Positions 46,796-58,889 of a DNA stretch of 64,000 nucleotides are shown one piece after another. Within the stretch, counting starts at the first letter, position 1, and each line of letters opens with the position of its first letter. Source of the DNA: Zeugodacus cucurbitae (lineage: Eukaryota > Arthropoda > Insecta > Diptera > Tephritidae). The position numbers and the translations under genes were made by a program. Under the pieces are notes generated by a model. That model was not told the origin of the DNA, did not search any database, and worked only from the letters and a program-made list of their open reading frames with translations. The DNA lies in NCBI RefSeq assembly GCF_028554725.1, contig NC_071667.1:17467501-17531500 (forward strand), in the 5' to 3' direction.

Positions 46796-47200
46796 GTGCC
46801 TGGACACCTAAAAATCCGAGTACACTTCGACATCATCCCGAAGTTAATGGATCATAACCAAGTCGCCGAGCCTAGCCCTGGCACATTTAGAGAGGTGACG
46901 ATCCACACTGATAGTAAAGCGGCAATACTTGCTTTGAATTCGCTAACCATGCGCTCAAGGCTGATTAAGGAATGCTTATCTTCGCTATTGCAGGTATCGT
47001 TATACTTTTCGATTAGACTGGTCTTAGTTCCTGGCCACAACGGAATCACGGGAAGTTGTTGGCTGAGTATTCCATGATCAGGCACGTCTGTCACACTAAT
47101 AGTAACATGGGAACATGTAGGAGCTCTGTTGTCCTATTGCTGTTTAATACTGGGCAGATAGGCCTCGGCTGAGCTGGACATTATCACACACATTATCCAC
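46796..47200 (+). pseudogene. LINE RNase H domain fragment
   Basis: The translation 'VTIHTDSKAAILALNSLTMR' and 'RLIKECLSSL', followed by 'RLVLVPGHNGITG', matches the RNase H domain carried by I/LOA-type non-LTR retrotransposons: T-D-S with catalytic Asp, then Glu, then W/V-P-G-H. The upstream polymerase is absent, and the frame ends soon after the P-G-H-N-G-I-T-G block. It is a dead scrap and is joined abruptly to a different LINE fragment at about 47205. Confidence 0.75.
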
Positions 47201-47204
47201 CTCC

Positions 47205-47812
47205 TTTGAAGTTGTAGATAATTTCGTTTATCTGGGAACCAGCATTAACAACACCAACAATGTCAGCCTTGAAATCCAACGCAGAATCACTCTTGCCAAC
47301 AGGTGCTACTTTGGACTGAGTAGGCAATTGAAAAGTAAAGTCCTCTCTCGACGAACCAAAATCAAACTCTATAAGTCGCTCATTATTCCCGTCCTGATGT
47401 ATGGCGCTGAAGCGTGGACGATGACAACATCCGATGAGACGACTCTTGGGGTTTTCGAGAGAAAGGTTTTGCGCAAGATTTATGGTCCTCTAAACATTGG
47501 CAACGGCGAATACCGCAGACGATGGAACGATGAGCTGTACGAGTTATACGACGACATTGACATAGTTCAGCGAATAAAAAGACAGCGGCTACGCTGGCTA
47601 GGTCATGTTGTACGGATGGAAGAAAACACTCCAGCTCTGAAAGTATTCGATGCAGTACCCGCTGGAGGAAGCCGCGGAAGAGGACGACCTCCACTCCGGT
47701 GGAAAGACCAAGTGCAAAGTGACCTGGCTTCACTTGGTGTTTCCAGTTGGCGCCAAAAAGCAAAAAGGAGGAATGAGTGGCGCGCTCTGGTGGATTCGGC
47801 TATAATCGCTTA
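47205..47812 (+). pseudogene. LINE reverse-transcriptase C-terminal fragment
   Basis: This is a second copy of the element at 43425-44665, retaining only the region after the polymerase active site: 'FEVVDNFVYLGTSINNTNN', 'SRRTKIKLYKSLIIPVLMYG', 'AEAWTMTTSDETTLGVFERK', 'KRQRLRWLGHVVRMEEN', 'GGSRGRGRPPLRWKDQV' and 'WRALVDSAIIA' to a stop. It is open throughout and less damaged than the other copy. It lacks any start, endonuclease or YADD. It is followed at once by an AT dinucleotide run, probably the element's 3' tail. Confidence 0.85.
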
Positions 47813-47828
47813 AAGCGGTTCCTACGCC

Positions 47829-47851
47829 AAATATATATATATATATATATC
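47829..47851. repeat. AT dinucleotide run at LINE 3' end
   Basis: About eleven AT units lie directly after the LINE stop codon and a short 'CGGTTCCTACGCCAA' trailer. Simple-repeat 3' tails are known for several LINE clades that lack poly-A. Confidence 0.7.
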
Positions 47852-49039
47852 CACCTCCTTCCACGTCCTCTTTTAGAAACGTGGTTCTACATGGCCTCAT
47901 GAAAATCACATACAATGCATTTCTAATATGTGAAATTCAAAAACAGATCAGACAAGTTTCAAACTCTCGTCACTCGTTTCTAAGTAACCCATCCACTTAA
48001 TAAAGCAAATTTATTGTTACGTTTTTATTAAAATGCATTTTAATTTTGACGTAATAATGACGTTTAATTTGCAAATGTTTTAAATCAAGACAAATACATA
48101 CCGCTAACAAACAATCAAACAAGAAAGTTGAAACAAAAATCTCTAGAATTGAACTTTAAAAGGAGTGCGCGCAACAAAGCGACTGAGTGCATTGTGCGAT
48201 TAACTGCGAAGTTTTTTTGTGCGGCAGAGATTTCATGTTCAAGGTCAACACCAAAAATACAACGGATTCCAATAAGCATCTGGTTAACAATGTACTCTCA
48301 AAAGTACAAATATATCTATTATTTGCGTTTATTTACGTAACTGTATGTACTTAGATATACATGTTTTTAGGTAACTGTGTATATAAGTGTATTTATTCGA
48401 ACTTGTACGTTAACATAGCAAACATGCCCACGTTTATTCATGGAACTCTTTAATTCTTTCGCACAGACTATTTTTTAGCAAAATTAGAAATGAAAATCAA
48501 ATCAAATGTTTTCCACAGCTTTAAAATAAATATTTAAAGAAACCGTTTAGTTATTCTACACGCAAAACCGCTAAATCACTCTACACACACCACATTTGGT
48601 TTTTTTATTGGGATTCATTTTAGCTAAAAATAACAACAAATGCAACAATACAAATAAGTAAATATAAAAAATGTATAAATTTATTTATATACATACCTGC
48701 ATGTGTACATTTAAACCACCTTTGATGGCGGGCAGTATAAAATAATCACTTCGCTAAATGCGGCACTAAATTCAAATTGAATTGCCACAAAGCAAAAACA
48801 AGGAAAAAAACGAGTGAAAACGAAAAACAAAAAATAATTTAAAAAATAAAGTGTGTGCAATTAATTAAACCGGTTTAAAATAAAATGTAAGAAAACAAAA
48901 AGTTTCGCATAAATATTTATACAATATTTTAGAAACACACATTTCAAGATAAATATTAAAAGATTGTACCCGTGAGCGCTTAAATTTTGAATAAGAATTG
49001 TGAAGTACAAAAATTTGCTTAATTGCAAAAATTTTTGTA
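47852..49039. other. Unannotated AT-rich DNA
   Basis: No gene or defined repeat is recognised. Confidence 0.45.
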
Positions 49040-49925
49040 AATTACATTAAAATATCTGAGAGATTTACCAATATTTTCAGTGAAAAATTACCATTACTCA
49101 GCGAGTTTTTCATGATCGATATCAAGGATCTTGAAAAGTTATAGGCCGGTCTCGACAATTTTTCCACAAGTGATGTCACAGCTTAAATACAGTATTTGTG
49201 TAAAGTTTTATTCCGCTGTCTTTATTGGTTCCTCATGTTTATATTTTAAAGTGAAGGAATCAGATGGCATTCAAAATCGAATTATATGGGAAATAGGCGT
49301 GGTTGTAAACCGATTTCGCACGTATCCGTCCGCGTCATCAGTGTGTTAAGAAACTAGTATATAACGATTTTCATTGAAATCGGTCAAGTAGTTCCTGAGA
49401 TATGGTTTTTTTACCTATAAGTGGGCGACACCACGCCATTTTTCTTTTTTTTTTTTTAATCTGACAGCAGCTCTTCTCTATCATTTCTTCTGTAAAATTT
49501 AGTGTTTCTGCGGATTTTCGTTAGTTAGTTAGTCTTTTAGTAATGTTCAACATAATCTTTGTATGTGAAGTGGGGGTGGTTATTATCCGATTTCAACTAT
49601 TTTCATGGTGTGATTGCAGAAACAACTGCAGAAAGTTTGGTTTATATATCTTTATTGGTTTGTGAGATATATACAAAAAACCTATTTGGGGGCGCCACGT
49701 CCACTTCCCCAAATTTTACTTTTATAACTTTATTTATGGCTTAGTTATGACACTTTATTTTTTTCTGCTTTGCTTTTTGTGGGCGTGGCAGTGGTCAGAT
49801 TTCGCCCAATAACAACATTCTCACGGTCCCGAGGAACATGTGTATCTTAATATTTACTCAAGTTATCCGTAGCACGGACGGACAGACAGACATTCGGATT
49901 TCAACTCGTCTCGTCACCCTGATCC
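49040..49925 (+). repeat. Family A repeat, both ends lost
   Basis: It runs from 'ACATTAAAATATCTGAGAG' through 'AATAGGCGTGGTTGTAAACC', 'GGGGTGGTTATTATCCGATT' and 'GGGCGTGGCAGTGGTCAGAT' to the 'CGGACGGACAGACAGACATT' microsatellite and 'TCGTCACCCTGATCC'. The terminal inverted repeats are absent. Confidence 0.85.
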
Positions 49926-51263
49926 CTTGTAATCTATTATACGAGTATCTACATCTTGAAATACCCTTTAGCTTAAGTTCAAATATATTTCTGCATATTT
50001 AAATATTTCCCTCCGTGCCAGGGAGTACCCGTTACACACGCCACCAACTAGATTTCGACGTTTAAAAATTCAATATCCATAAAAGTAAGCTTAATTATAG
50101 CCCGTGTCACATGTGTGGTGTTTTTGTAGCTAAACAATTAATTATATTCCGTTCAGTTGAAATATTTCATGTGACCATTTCTTGAGCTAAACGTTAATTG
50201 TCTGCTATTTTTAAACCTAAATAAAAAATGGAAACTCTGACATATAAATGTCATTTGTATAAACTGACGGCTCATTATAACCCATATGAATATATGGCAT
50301 AAATATTTGCATTTTGTATAAATTAATATTGAAAATCAAAAGTAAAGAAAAAACAGAGAAAAAAGTGCAAACTCGTGGCTTTTTAATGTCAATGACTTTC
50401 GAACGTTAACATTTCAAAGGTGAAAATCAATAACGTATGTGAAGTATGTATGTATGTATCGAAATTGTAAATATATGCTTTGTATGTAAATATTTTCACA
50501 TACATTTAGACCTTTTAACTGACTTATTTTTAGAGGAAAAGCAAAAACATAAAATTGAAAAAATAATGAATATCAAAACTCGATTTGGTATCGAAAAAAC
50601 CTAGTCCAAATTTTAATTTTTCGGCTCTATGTTGTCCTCTAGGACATGTTTTTTGCTGGAACTATTCAGGACTCGATTACCACTAAACTATATGAATACA
50701 CAAATCTAATTGGTCAGTTAGTTCCTCTCAAAAGTCAACGAAAATTTATTTTTCGTTAGAGTGAACATGGTCAAATTTAGATCCATCGTCCAAGTCTTAC
50801 GCCCTCTCCAAGTATCTAGCTAATATTGTATCTAGTAATTTGTTACATCTGTTTATAATATCTTATGGCACACGTTTTGAGCTACATTATTTAATTTAAC
50901 TTTTTAGTAAATGAAACTCTTCCAAAAAAAAAGCCAAATTTTTAATGCAAATCCCATAAAGCTGTTTGAACTGAGTTTCACAACAAATCAATGAGCTTAA
51001 GATACCTAAATTTATTGATAAATATAAACAAACATACAAAATATTCTAAATCCCCAAAAAATTCTCTACCGAAACCTAACAAAAAATTTGCGTGCAAGCG
51101 CAATAATCTTTAAAGAATTCATTTATGGCGTGTGACGTAGGCAAGCAAATAAAGAGATATGTATGTGTTTGCAAATTATTTAGGATAAAATATCGCTTAC
51201 TGTTTGGCTGATTTCACGCAAGTAATTTTGGATTTTTACCAAGAGCATAATTAAATTTTATAA
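49926..51263. other. Unannotated AT-rich DNA
   Basis: No gene or mobile element is recognised. Confidence 0.45.
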
Positions 51264-51545
51264 TTAGGTTAGGTTAATTTTGGTTGCATGGTTGTTCCCT
51301 ATGGGATGCTCCCCTTTAATTAAATATTCGAATTCGTTAAAGTGCCCAAAAGCTACTCCAAGTCTGCAGAGATTTTTCACTTCTATATCCACCATTTCGC
51401 GTGGTTGTTCGAAAAAGAGAGATCCGAGAAATATTTGTCTTGATCTCACAAAGACGGTACATTCCAGTAGAAAGTGATAATATGATTCTACCTCGTCCTC
51501 CTCCAGGGCAACTTCTACAGCTAGCAACCGGCAATAGTTTTAACC
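51264..51545 (-). pseudogene. LINE C-terminal cysteine-histidine motif fragment
   Basis: Minus-strand translation 'EEDEVESYYHFLLECTVFVR' then 'SRQIFLGSLFF' and 'VDIEVKNLCRLG' matches the C-terminal end of I/LOA/R1-type LINE ORF2 proteins: C-x2-C-x-E-x-E-x-x-x-H-x-x-x-x-C, then 'R-x-x-x-L-G'. The His and following Cys are preserved; the first two Cys are lost ('CRLLAVEVALEED'). A TTAGG-rich trailer follows at 51265. It could derive from the same element as the RNase H scrap at 46796, but that is only a guess. Confidence 0.65.
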
Positions 51546-53342
51546 ATATAACGTGACCTCAATTGGATGTTACATTACGTTAGGTTGTTTTAAGTTCCAA
51601 AAACTTCTTTCTAGAAAACCTTTATTTCGTAAATCGGAAAAGTAACTAAAATTGTGGAAAATGAACTCATCTTCAAAGCCAGTTTCAGTACTTGGAAATA
51701 GACGGTAGCCAGCATTTGAAATCTTAAAGCTGCTAAATAGAGCTGGGGAAAGAGAGCACTTCGGTAAGATTTTCAGATAAGATGATAAGATCTTTCGAAG
51801 TAAATACTTTTCAAACAATATGCCATTTGTATTTTAAAGTCTTGAAAGCAACTTAACAAATAACTATCTTGAAAACCCTCAATATTTACCAGAATTTGGA
51901 TGATTGTGAATGAGAGATCATTATGAGTAAATATTCTAGTTAAGTTGATTCAAGTATTCTTTCTCAAAATCAGCAGAAAAAAATTGTAACGCGCCCTGAG
52001 TACAACGAGACGCAGGCAACTTCTAACACTTTCAGTATTAATCCCCGAATTTGTCTTTTTCTATTTTTTTTTTTTCATTTTTATTCTTGTTATGTTGCTA
52101 CTCAAACAAATTTGTGATATTTTTGCACAACTGCTTAGAGATTTGCAAAATAAAAAGCTGAAATCACGAAAGATTTGTCACAGCGCGGAATATGTTAATT
52201 TTTTGGTACAACAACAAAAACAACAGTGTTATAAAAAATGCATTTTAATTCAAATACAAACATACATATATGTACATGTGTGTATATATAATTTATAGCA
52301 TAAAATATTATCTACGGCAACACGCTTTAGCTAAGCAAAATCAGCCAAGCCCCTGAAAACAAGCGAAAATCATACATATGCACACATATATACTTATATA
52401 TATGTATTATATACAAGCGTACATAATTATGGTACATACATATGTATTTATTGTATATCAGTTTATTTTGGTGCTAAATCTGAAAAGCAATCAAAGCGAA
52501 ATGTTGAAGCAAACAAAACAAAAAGTGATCAAATAGACGTACATAAATATACATATATATATAGCATTAAGTCGCACAAGCGCCGGACATTATTGTCGAA
52601 ACTGTCGCCAAAAATAGACAGTCAACAAAAAGCAAATAAGCATAAATGAAAAAACTCGAAAACAAAACAACAACAAAAGACCAAAGCTCATATCATTAAA
52701 TTAAACAAGCATTAGTTGAATATCAGCGATGGCAGTCAAAACAAAAGTTTGAAAGCCGGCGGGGAAATACATATGTACATATGTAAGTACATAAATATGT
52801 ATGTATGTAAAATGCTGTCTAATGGCGCACGTAGCAAAATCATCCGCCAAAAATTGTAAATTGAATAATTAACAAATTGCCATTTACTATCGTTCTATAG
52901 GAGGTCTCAAGACTTTTTTTACAAACCATTGAAACCATAAAAGCTATAATTAGAAAAAGTGAACAAAAGCTAACTTCGTTCAGTACTGAACAGTACTACA
53001 AGTATGATAGCTAGCTTGAAATATCAGAGTGATGGTATCACATATCGGTCGATGAGTGAGTGTGCCAGCGGAATGATAAATTATATTTTTGGCTAAAAGT
53101 TGAATGCGTGGACTTCAACGAACGATCTTTTGATTTCGCTAGCTGGGATTCTACGTCGTTTGAACGTATTTTTAGACGGCCGACACAGCACCTTGTTGTT
53201 GTTGATAGATTATTTAGACTTGGATGAATATATTTTACTATATATTATATAAAATATTGTTTAACTAATGGTTTTCGACGCCCAAAGCCTACTAGTTAAC
53301 TGGAAACATCGACCGCACTTTCAAAAAGTCCAACGCCGTTTC
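51546..53342. other. Unannotated AT-rich DNA
   Basis: The stretch holds ATACATATG-type simple repeats (52250-52800). No gene is recognised. Confidence 0.45.
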
Positions 53343-54047
53343 TCTTTAGAATATCTGAGAGATATACCTACATATATTTTCGGTAAAAAATTTATCACAA
53401 GCATTCAGGTCCTAATTTTAGGTATCTGGTATCTTTGAAAATGTATGCTCCGACTTCAGCAATTTTTAAACAGGAGATCCTTCACTATAAATGTTCTGTT
53501 CCGAAACCTTCACTGGTGCTTAATTTATAGATTGCAAAGTAAACGAATCATATGGAGCTCAAAATTGTGGTATAGGGAAAATAGGCGTGGTTGTGAACAG
53601 ATTTCGCTACTTTTCAAACTGCAGTATAAGAATGCCAAATTAACGATACGAACTCAATTTCAGTGAAAATCGTCGAGTAGTTCCTGAGATATCGTTTTTC
53701 ACCCATAAGTGAACGACGCCACGCCCATTTCAAAGTTTGTATAGACATTTGAGGGCAGCTCTTCTGTATCTTCTTTACCATGAAATTTAAGGTTTCAACA
53801 TAACCTTTGTATGGGAGGTATGCGTGATTATAATATATAATGTCCAAAGCAAACGACTCTAGAGAGTTTGGTTGATATAGCTTTAGTAATTAACGAGCTA
53901 TGTACAAAAAACTTAGTAGGGGCGGGGCCACGCCCACTTCTCCAAAAAAATTACACTCAAATATGATTTCAAATCTACTCGTCACTCTGATCACTTTGGT
54001 ATATAGATATAACCCTATTAGCAACTTTGTTGCGAGAGTATAAAAAT
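53343..54047 (+). repeat. Family A repeat, 5'-truncated
   Basis: It starts within the repeat ('GAATATCTGAGAGATATACC') and carries 'ATAGGCGTGGTTGTGAAC', the GC-rich patch 'GGGGCGGGGCCACGCCCAC' and the terminus 'TTTGTTGCGAGAGTATAAAAA'. The hairpin end is missing. Confidence 0.85.
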
Positions 54048-56588
54048 CAGATTTACAAAACAAACTTTGTTTCATTTGTTGACCAAAACTTAACAAATGT
54101 CTTTCTTTCTGATCACTAATAGACTTTTCACTTGTAATTTATTACCTTACTTGAATATAAGATATCAGGATCCCTCAACTGATAGCTGATGCATGTCTTC
54201 ATACACATATGCAGGTATTCAAAGACGCTTATCAGTAAATAAGCAACCCATCGAATTGTCATTATAAACAAAAATGTCTGCAAAGGTAAATAATTGTATT
54301 TTTATAAGCTTACATACATATACATATATGTATAAGTACATGTGTATTTGATATATTCTATATGTATATTTGTACAATAAATTGAAAGTTAAATAAAAAA
54401 CAAATCCTTCACATAAGAAGTGAATAAATATTTATGAAAGCTTAAGTAAATAAGCTGGAAAATAAATTGATCCGGCGCACGGTGTTAACTGCCGGTTTGC
54501 CAAGCCACATCCGTAACGCGGAAATTGAACTTATCTCTCAGTTGCATATAATTAAGCGTAGACCTTTGACTTTCAATATTGTCTAGTTGATACACTGTCG
54601 CAATGGCATTTCCCTATGCAATATTTTAATTAATGTACATATATTTGATTGTAATGGCAAAAGTGGTGTATGGCAGATACTCATACATTTACTTTGGTAC
54701 TTATAAAACGATTAAGTACCAAAGAGACTTTCATTATTAATCAGTTTAGAAAATAAATTATAAAAATATCAGCATAATTTAGATTCAAGCTTATATTATA
54801 TGATTTCAATATATTTCTGTGATGATTTTTTGTATATGAGAAATATATTTTAACAACTTAAAAGTTCCATCATTCTACGTTTTTGATTTTAATTAATTTT
54901 ATCAGCTAAAAATATCAATTCCCAAGATCGGGTTTTGTTTAGAGAGTAGAGAGTAGAGAGAATACAAACTAAGCGCAGCTGTGTAATAAAACCAAGATTC
55001 TAAGGTTCATTGATAAGAAACTGATGAACAATTAAATTGAGCTAACAATAATCAGTGTAAGATTTGAAAGCATGGATTATAATAATATTTTATTGGAAGC
55101 ATACTTGAAGAACTTAAAAATTTCAACTTTAAACAGATATCGTAACGAAGCGTTTCACACAGTGCCATCTACAGTGTTTTACTGTTATTCAGTTATTAAT
55201 ATGCCATAAAAAAAAAATAAACTTAAATTTATCAAACTATAAATAGACATAAAAATATATTTAAAAAACATTAATTAAGGTGCGAACTCTTTAAATAAAT
55301 AAATAGCAGTGATAACGAATATTATCGTTTTCTTTTCCTCTACAAACATACATACATGTATTCGTCTGGAACAACTCATTTAAGTTTTTTTATTTATAAA
55401 TCCTTCAACACGCGACGAGCAAAAAACTTAAAATATAATAACAAATATCGAAATTATTGAATGTTTGAGTGCAAAATGCTATTTTTAGCCGTTTGTTTAC
55501 ATACATACGTACACAAAAGTCAAAAAAGTGACCGAAAAATGTAGAAGCCCCAAACAAGTTTGTATAAACTTGCGATTGATTATTTGGTGTTCTACAGTAC
55601 AAGAAAAAAATGCCAAGTTTTGGAAAAAAATGCAGACGCCGGCTGGCAAATGTACAGCGTTGTGGTCAAAAAAAAAAGCACGCAAAACATTATATTTAGA
55701 AACTGTTGAGACTTTTAGATTGACTTACATACCATGCAGGAAATCGCATTACTACTGATTGATGCGTAAAAGTATCTCATAAAGTCATACAGCATGTCCA
55801 TAATGCATCCCTGTTATTAATTTATACATATTATTATCTCTTATTTGTAAATATATTGCTGCGGAGCGGATTTGATAGAAATGCTTAAAGTTGAACCCAA
55901 AAATGTTCTATAAACTTGACTCAAAGTGAAAACACTGTACGCTCTGAACAACTATAAATTCTTCGCTGCCTTCTTTCTGTTTTTGTTTGTCTACTACAAA
56001 ATATTATTGTAAGAATTGTTTTAAAAAATACTACAAACGAAAGTCGAAACTATTCTTCAAACTAAATCTGAGACATGTATAACAAAACTTCTAAATTTTA
56101 TTTATAAATTTTTAAACTCAGTGGCGAGCACTTTCCTACAAGGGTTTCCATAGTAGCCAGCCGTTTGACAAAAAAGGCTTATATAACTGCAGAACTCCTT
56201 ATAAACGCATCTACACAAGCATACTGTGTGGATTTTTATCGACACCGACAAAGTTGAAGGCCAAATACATTATTCAAAAGGGTGGGCAAAGAGTGTTCGG
56301 CAAACGATAAATTTGAAATATTTGTATAAATTATGATATAAAATATTAAACCATAATATATAGCATATATATAATATATATGTAACTTAACTTATGGAAA
56401 GTCGTTTGATTCGACCGATGAAATTGGTACCTTAATTTTGAGACTACGCGGAAGGTGGACCTCTTTTGAAGTACATATGTATGTATATTTCACTTGAGCT
56501 GCCTAAAACGCATCCACCCCTTTTTCACGTGCTTTATATATATTGTAATATGTATTTCGGAATATGTTCTCGGAGAACAAACCATGGC
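54048..56588. other. Unannotated AT-rich DNA
   Basis: A short GC-richer patch at 54475-54560 has no recognisable coding identity. No gene or mobile element is seen elsewhere. Confidence 0.4.
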
Positions 56589-57800
56589 TTTTTATACTCT
56601 CGCAACAAATGTTGCTAAAGAGAGTATTATAGTTTTGTTCACATAACGGTTGTTTGTAACACCCAAAACTAAACGAGTTAGATAAAGGGTTATATATACC
56701 AAAGTGATCAGGGTGAAGAGTGGAGTTCAAATTCGAATGTCTGTCTGTCCGTCCGTCCGTCCGTCCGTCCGTCTGTGCAAGCTGTAACTTGAGTAAAAAT
56801 TAAGATATCTTGATGAAACTTGGCACACTTATTTCTTGGCACCATAGGAAGGTTGCTTTCGAAATGAGCAAAATCGGACCACTGCCACACCTACAAAATG
56901 GCGAAAACCGAAAACACATAAAGTGCCATAACTAAGCCATAAATAAAGCTATGGAAATAAAATTTCGTATGAAGGATCGCACTATGAAGGGGCATATTTG
57001 GATGTAATTTTTTTGGGGAAGTGGGCGTGGCGCCGCCCCCTACTAAGTTTTTTGTACATATCTCGCAAGCCAATAGAGCTATATAAACCAAACTTTCTGC
57101 AGTCGTTGTTTTTAGCCACTTCTTAATACAGTCCAAAAATGAAAGAAATCGGATCATAACCACGCCCACCTCCCACACAAAAGTTAGGTTGAAAATTGGT
57201 AAAAGTGGGTTAACTCACTAACGAAAAACGGCAGAAACACTAAATTTCACATAAGAAATGGGAGATGGAAGCTGCACTCTAATTTTTTAACAAAATGGAA
57301 AATGGGCGTGGTATGGGTCAAAAACCATATCTCAGGAACTACTCCACCGATTTCAATGAAACTTGGTTTGTAATAGTTTCCTGACATCCCAATGATATGT
57401 TGTGAAAATAGGCCAAATCGCTTCACAACCTACTGCCTACTTCCTATATACCAGAACTTTGAAGACGATCTGAATCGTTTGCTTTACAATATATAAAGTA
57501 AGTACTAGTGAAGATATCGGTGCAGAACTTTGCACAAATACTATGTTAATGGTGTGGCAGCCCCATTCTAAAAATCGCCGAAATCGGACCATAGCTTTTT
57601 AAGGCCCCATATATCGAACATGAGGACTTCGGTGCTTCTAACCTAATATTAGGGTTTCCAACTTTCAATGGACTTTGTACAATATATATGACGAATATGT
57701 GGGTCAAATTGTGTATAATATAATATTAATAGAGTTAAATAAATAAATTGCGAGAGTATAAAATGTTCGGTTACACCCGAACTTAGCCCTTCCTTACTTG
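56589..57800 (-). repeat. Family A repeat, complete copy
   Basis: The left terminus 'TTTTATACTCTCGCAA' (56590-56605) and the right subterminal 'TTGCGAGAGTATAAAA' (57748-57763) are perfect 16-bp inverted repeats. The right one is followed by the hairpin 'GTTCGG-TTACAC-CCGAAC' (57765-57782) and the end 'CCCTTCCTTACTTG'. A GTCC microsatellite lies at 56741-56775. 'AATCGG'-type boxes fall at 56872, 57147, 57416 and 57582 (spacings 275, 269, 166). Confidence 0.92.
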
Positions 57801-58710
57801 TTCTCTCAAATGTTTCTCTAAATTTAGGAACTTAACTAAGCGAACGAATGTTTATCGGGAATTTTTCGATTCTGTCACCCATTTTACAGAAAAAAAACAT
57901 ACAAATGCTCCTACTAACTAATTTGGAATAAAAAATAGAATTTCTCACAAAGAGAAAGCTGTTCAATTAGGGTGTAATTTTTAATTGGTAAGCGATTGGA
58001 GGCACAGACACAAGCTAATAAAGGTACATATCAGTCACTACCACGATAAACTAAAACAATTTATGGGACATGAAAATGTTAAAATAATTAGTATGATAAT
58101 CGCGACACAATTTGATCTGATAAAACTATAGCATATATGAATATATATTAGGTTAGGTTAATCTAGTTATATATGGTTATAAATAAGCAATAACAATTCG
58201 AAAAATTTGCATAAAACCAGTGAAAGAAACATCCAATTATATTATTTATGAGATTTGCTATAAAAATGCGAACTTTAAACAATCAAATAATTTACATAAA
58301 TCAATACTTGAATTGTGTTGTGTGGAACTAATATGCAAACATTTGCCATGAAAACATTATAATGAAATAAAAAATAGAAAATAGAAAATAATGAAACCAA
58401 AAAGAGTAACAACATGAAAAAACAACAAAAAATTATTTAATAAAAAAAATCAAACCAAAAAAGAATTAATCAAAACAAAACGCATTAAAAAACTCAAAAA
58501 ATATATACATATGTATCTTTAACTTAAATGTGTTAACCACTAAATACCACTTCCGTACACAATTGAGGTTATAATATTTTATTTTTACAAAATTTTTGTA
58601 AACCCAACAGAGTGAAGATGTCTTAAAATAAAAACGGTATACAAAAAAAAACTGTGTGAAGTCAAATGTATAGCTTTGAAAAAAATAAAACAAAAACCTA
58701 AAGTACAGTT
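57801..58710. other. Region upstream of the receptor exon
   Basis: AT-rich, no gene recognised. It probably includes 5' untranslated exon or proximal intron sequence for the receptor gene. I cannot place a transcription start. Confidence 0.4.
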
Positions 58711-58794
58711 ATGGATATTCATCCCACATACAGTAGTACAAACTTAATTTATTTATTGGAACAACAAAAAACACAAAGTTATCCCAACAATTAA
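58711..58794 (+). promoter_or_regulatory. Upstream ORF, 27 codons
   Basis: An ATG at 58711 opens 27 codons ('MDIHPTYSSTNLIYLLEQQ...') closed by TAA at 58792-58794. It is out of frame with the receptor start. If the transcript leader extends this far, the ORF could lower translation of the receptor. Transcription here is not proven. Confidence 0.3.
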
Positions 58795-58854
58795 CAGTGC
58801 AAATCAATAAAAAAAAACCACAACCCGCCGAAATATCCGCTCAATAGCGGTAAA

Positions 58855-58863
58855 ATGCTTTAA
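58855..58863 (+). promoter_or_regulatory. Minimal upstream ORF (Met-Leu-stop)
   Basis: The sequence 'AAAATGCTTTAA' gives a two-codon upstream ORF in good start context. It ends 26 bases before the receptor ATG at 58890. Such start-near-stop units can hold up scanning ribosomes; the effect here is inference. Confidence 0.4.
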
Positions 58864-58889
58864 TCCGCACACAGCGACACCACAACACT

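Noticed and set aside
51262..51280. TTAGGTTAGG words (also 58147) as possible telomere-type repeats
   Set aside because: Only two or three units; flies lack TTAGG telomeres, and the 51.2-kb instance sits at a LINE 3' end.
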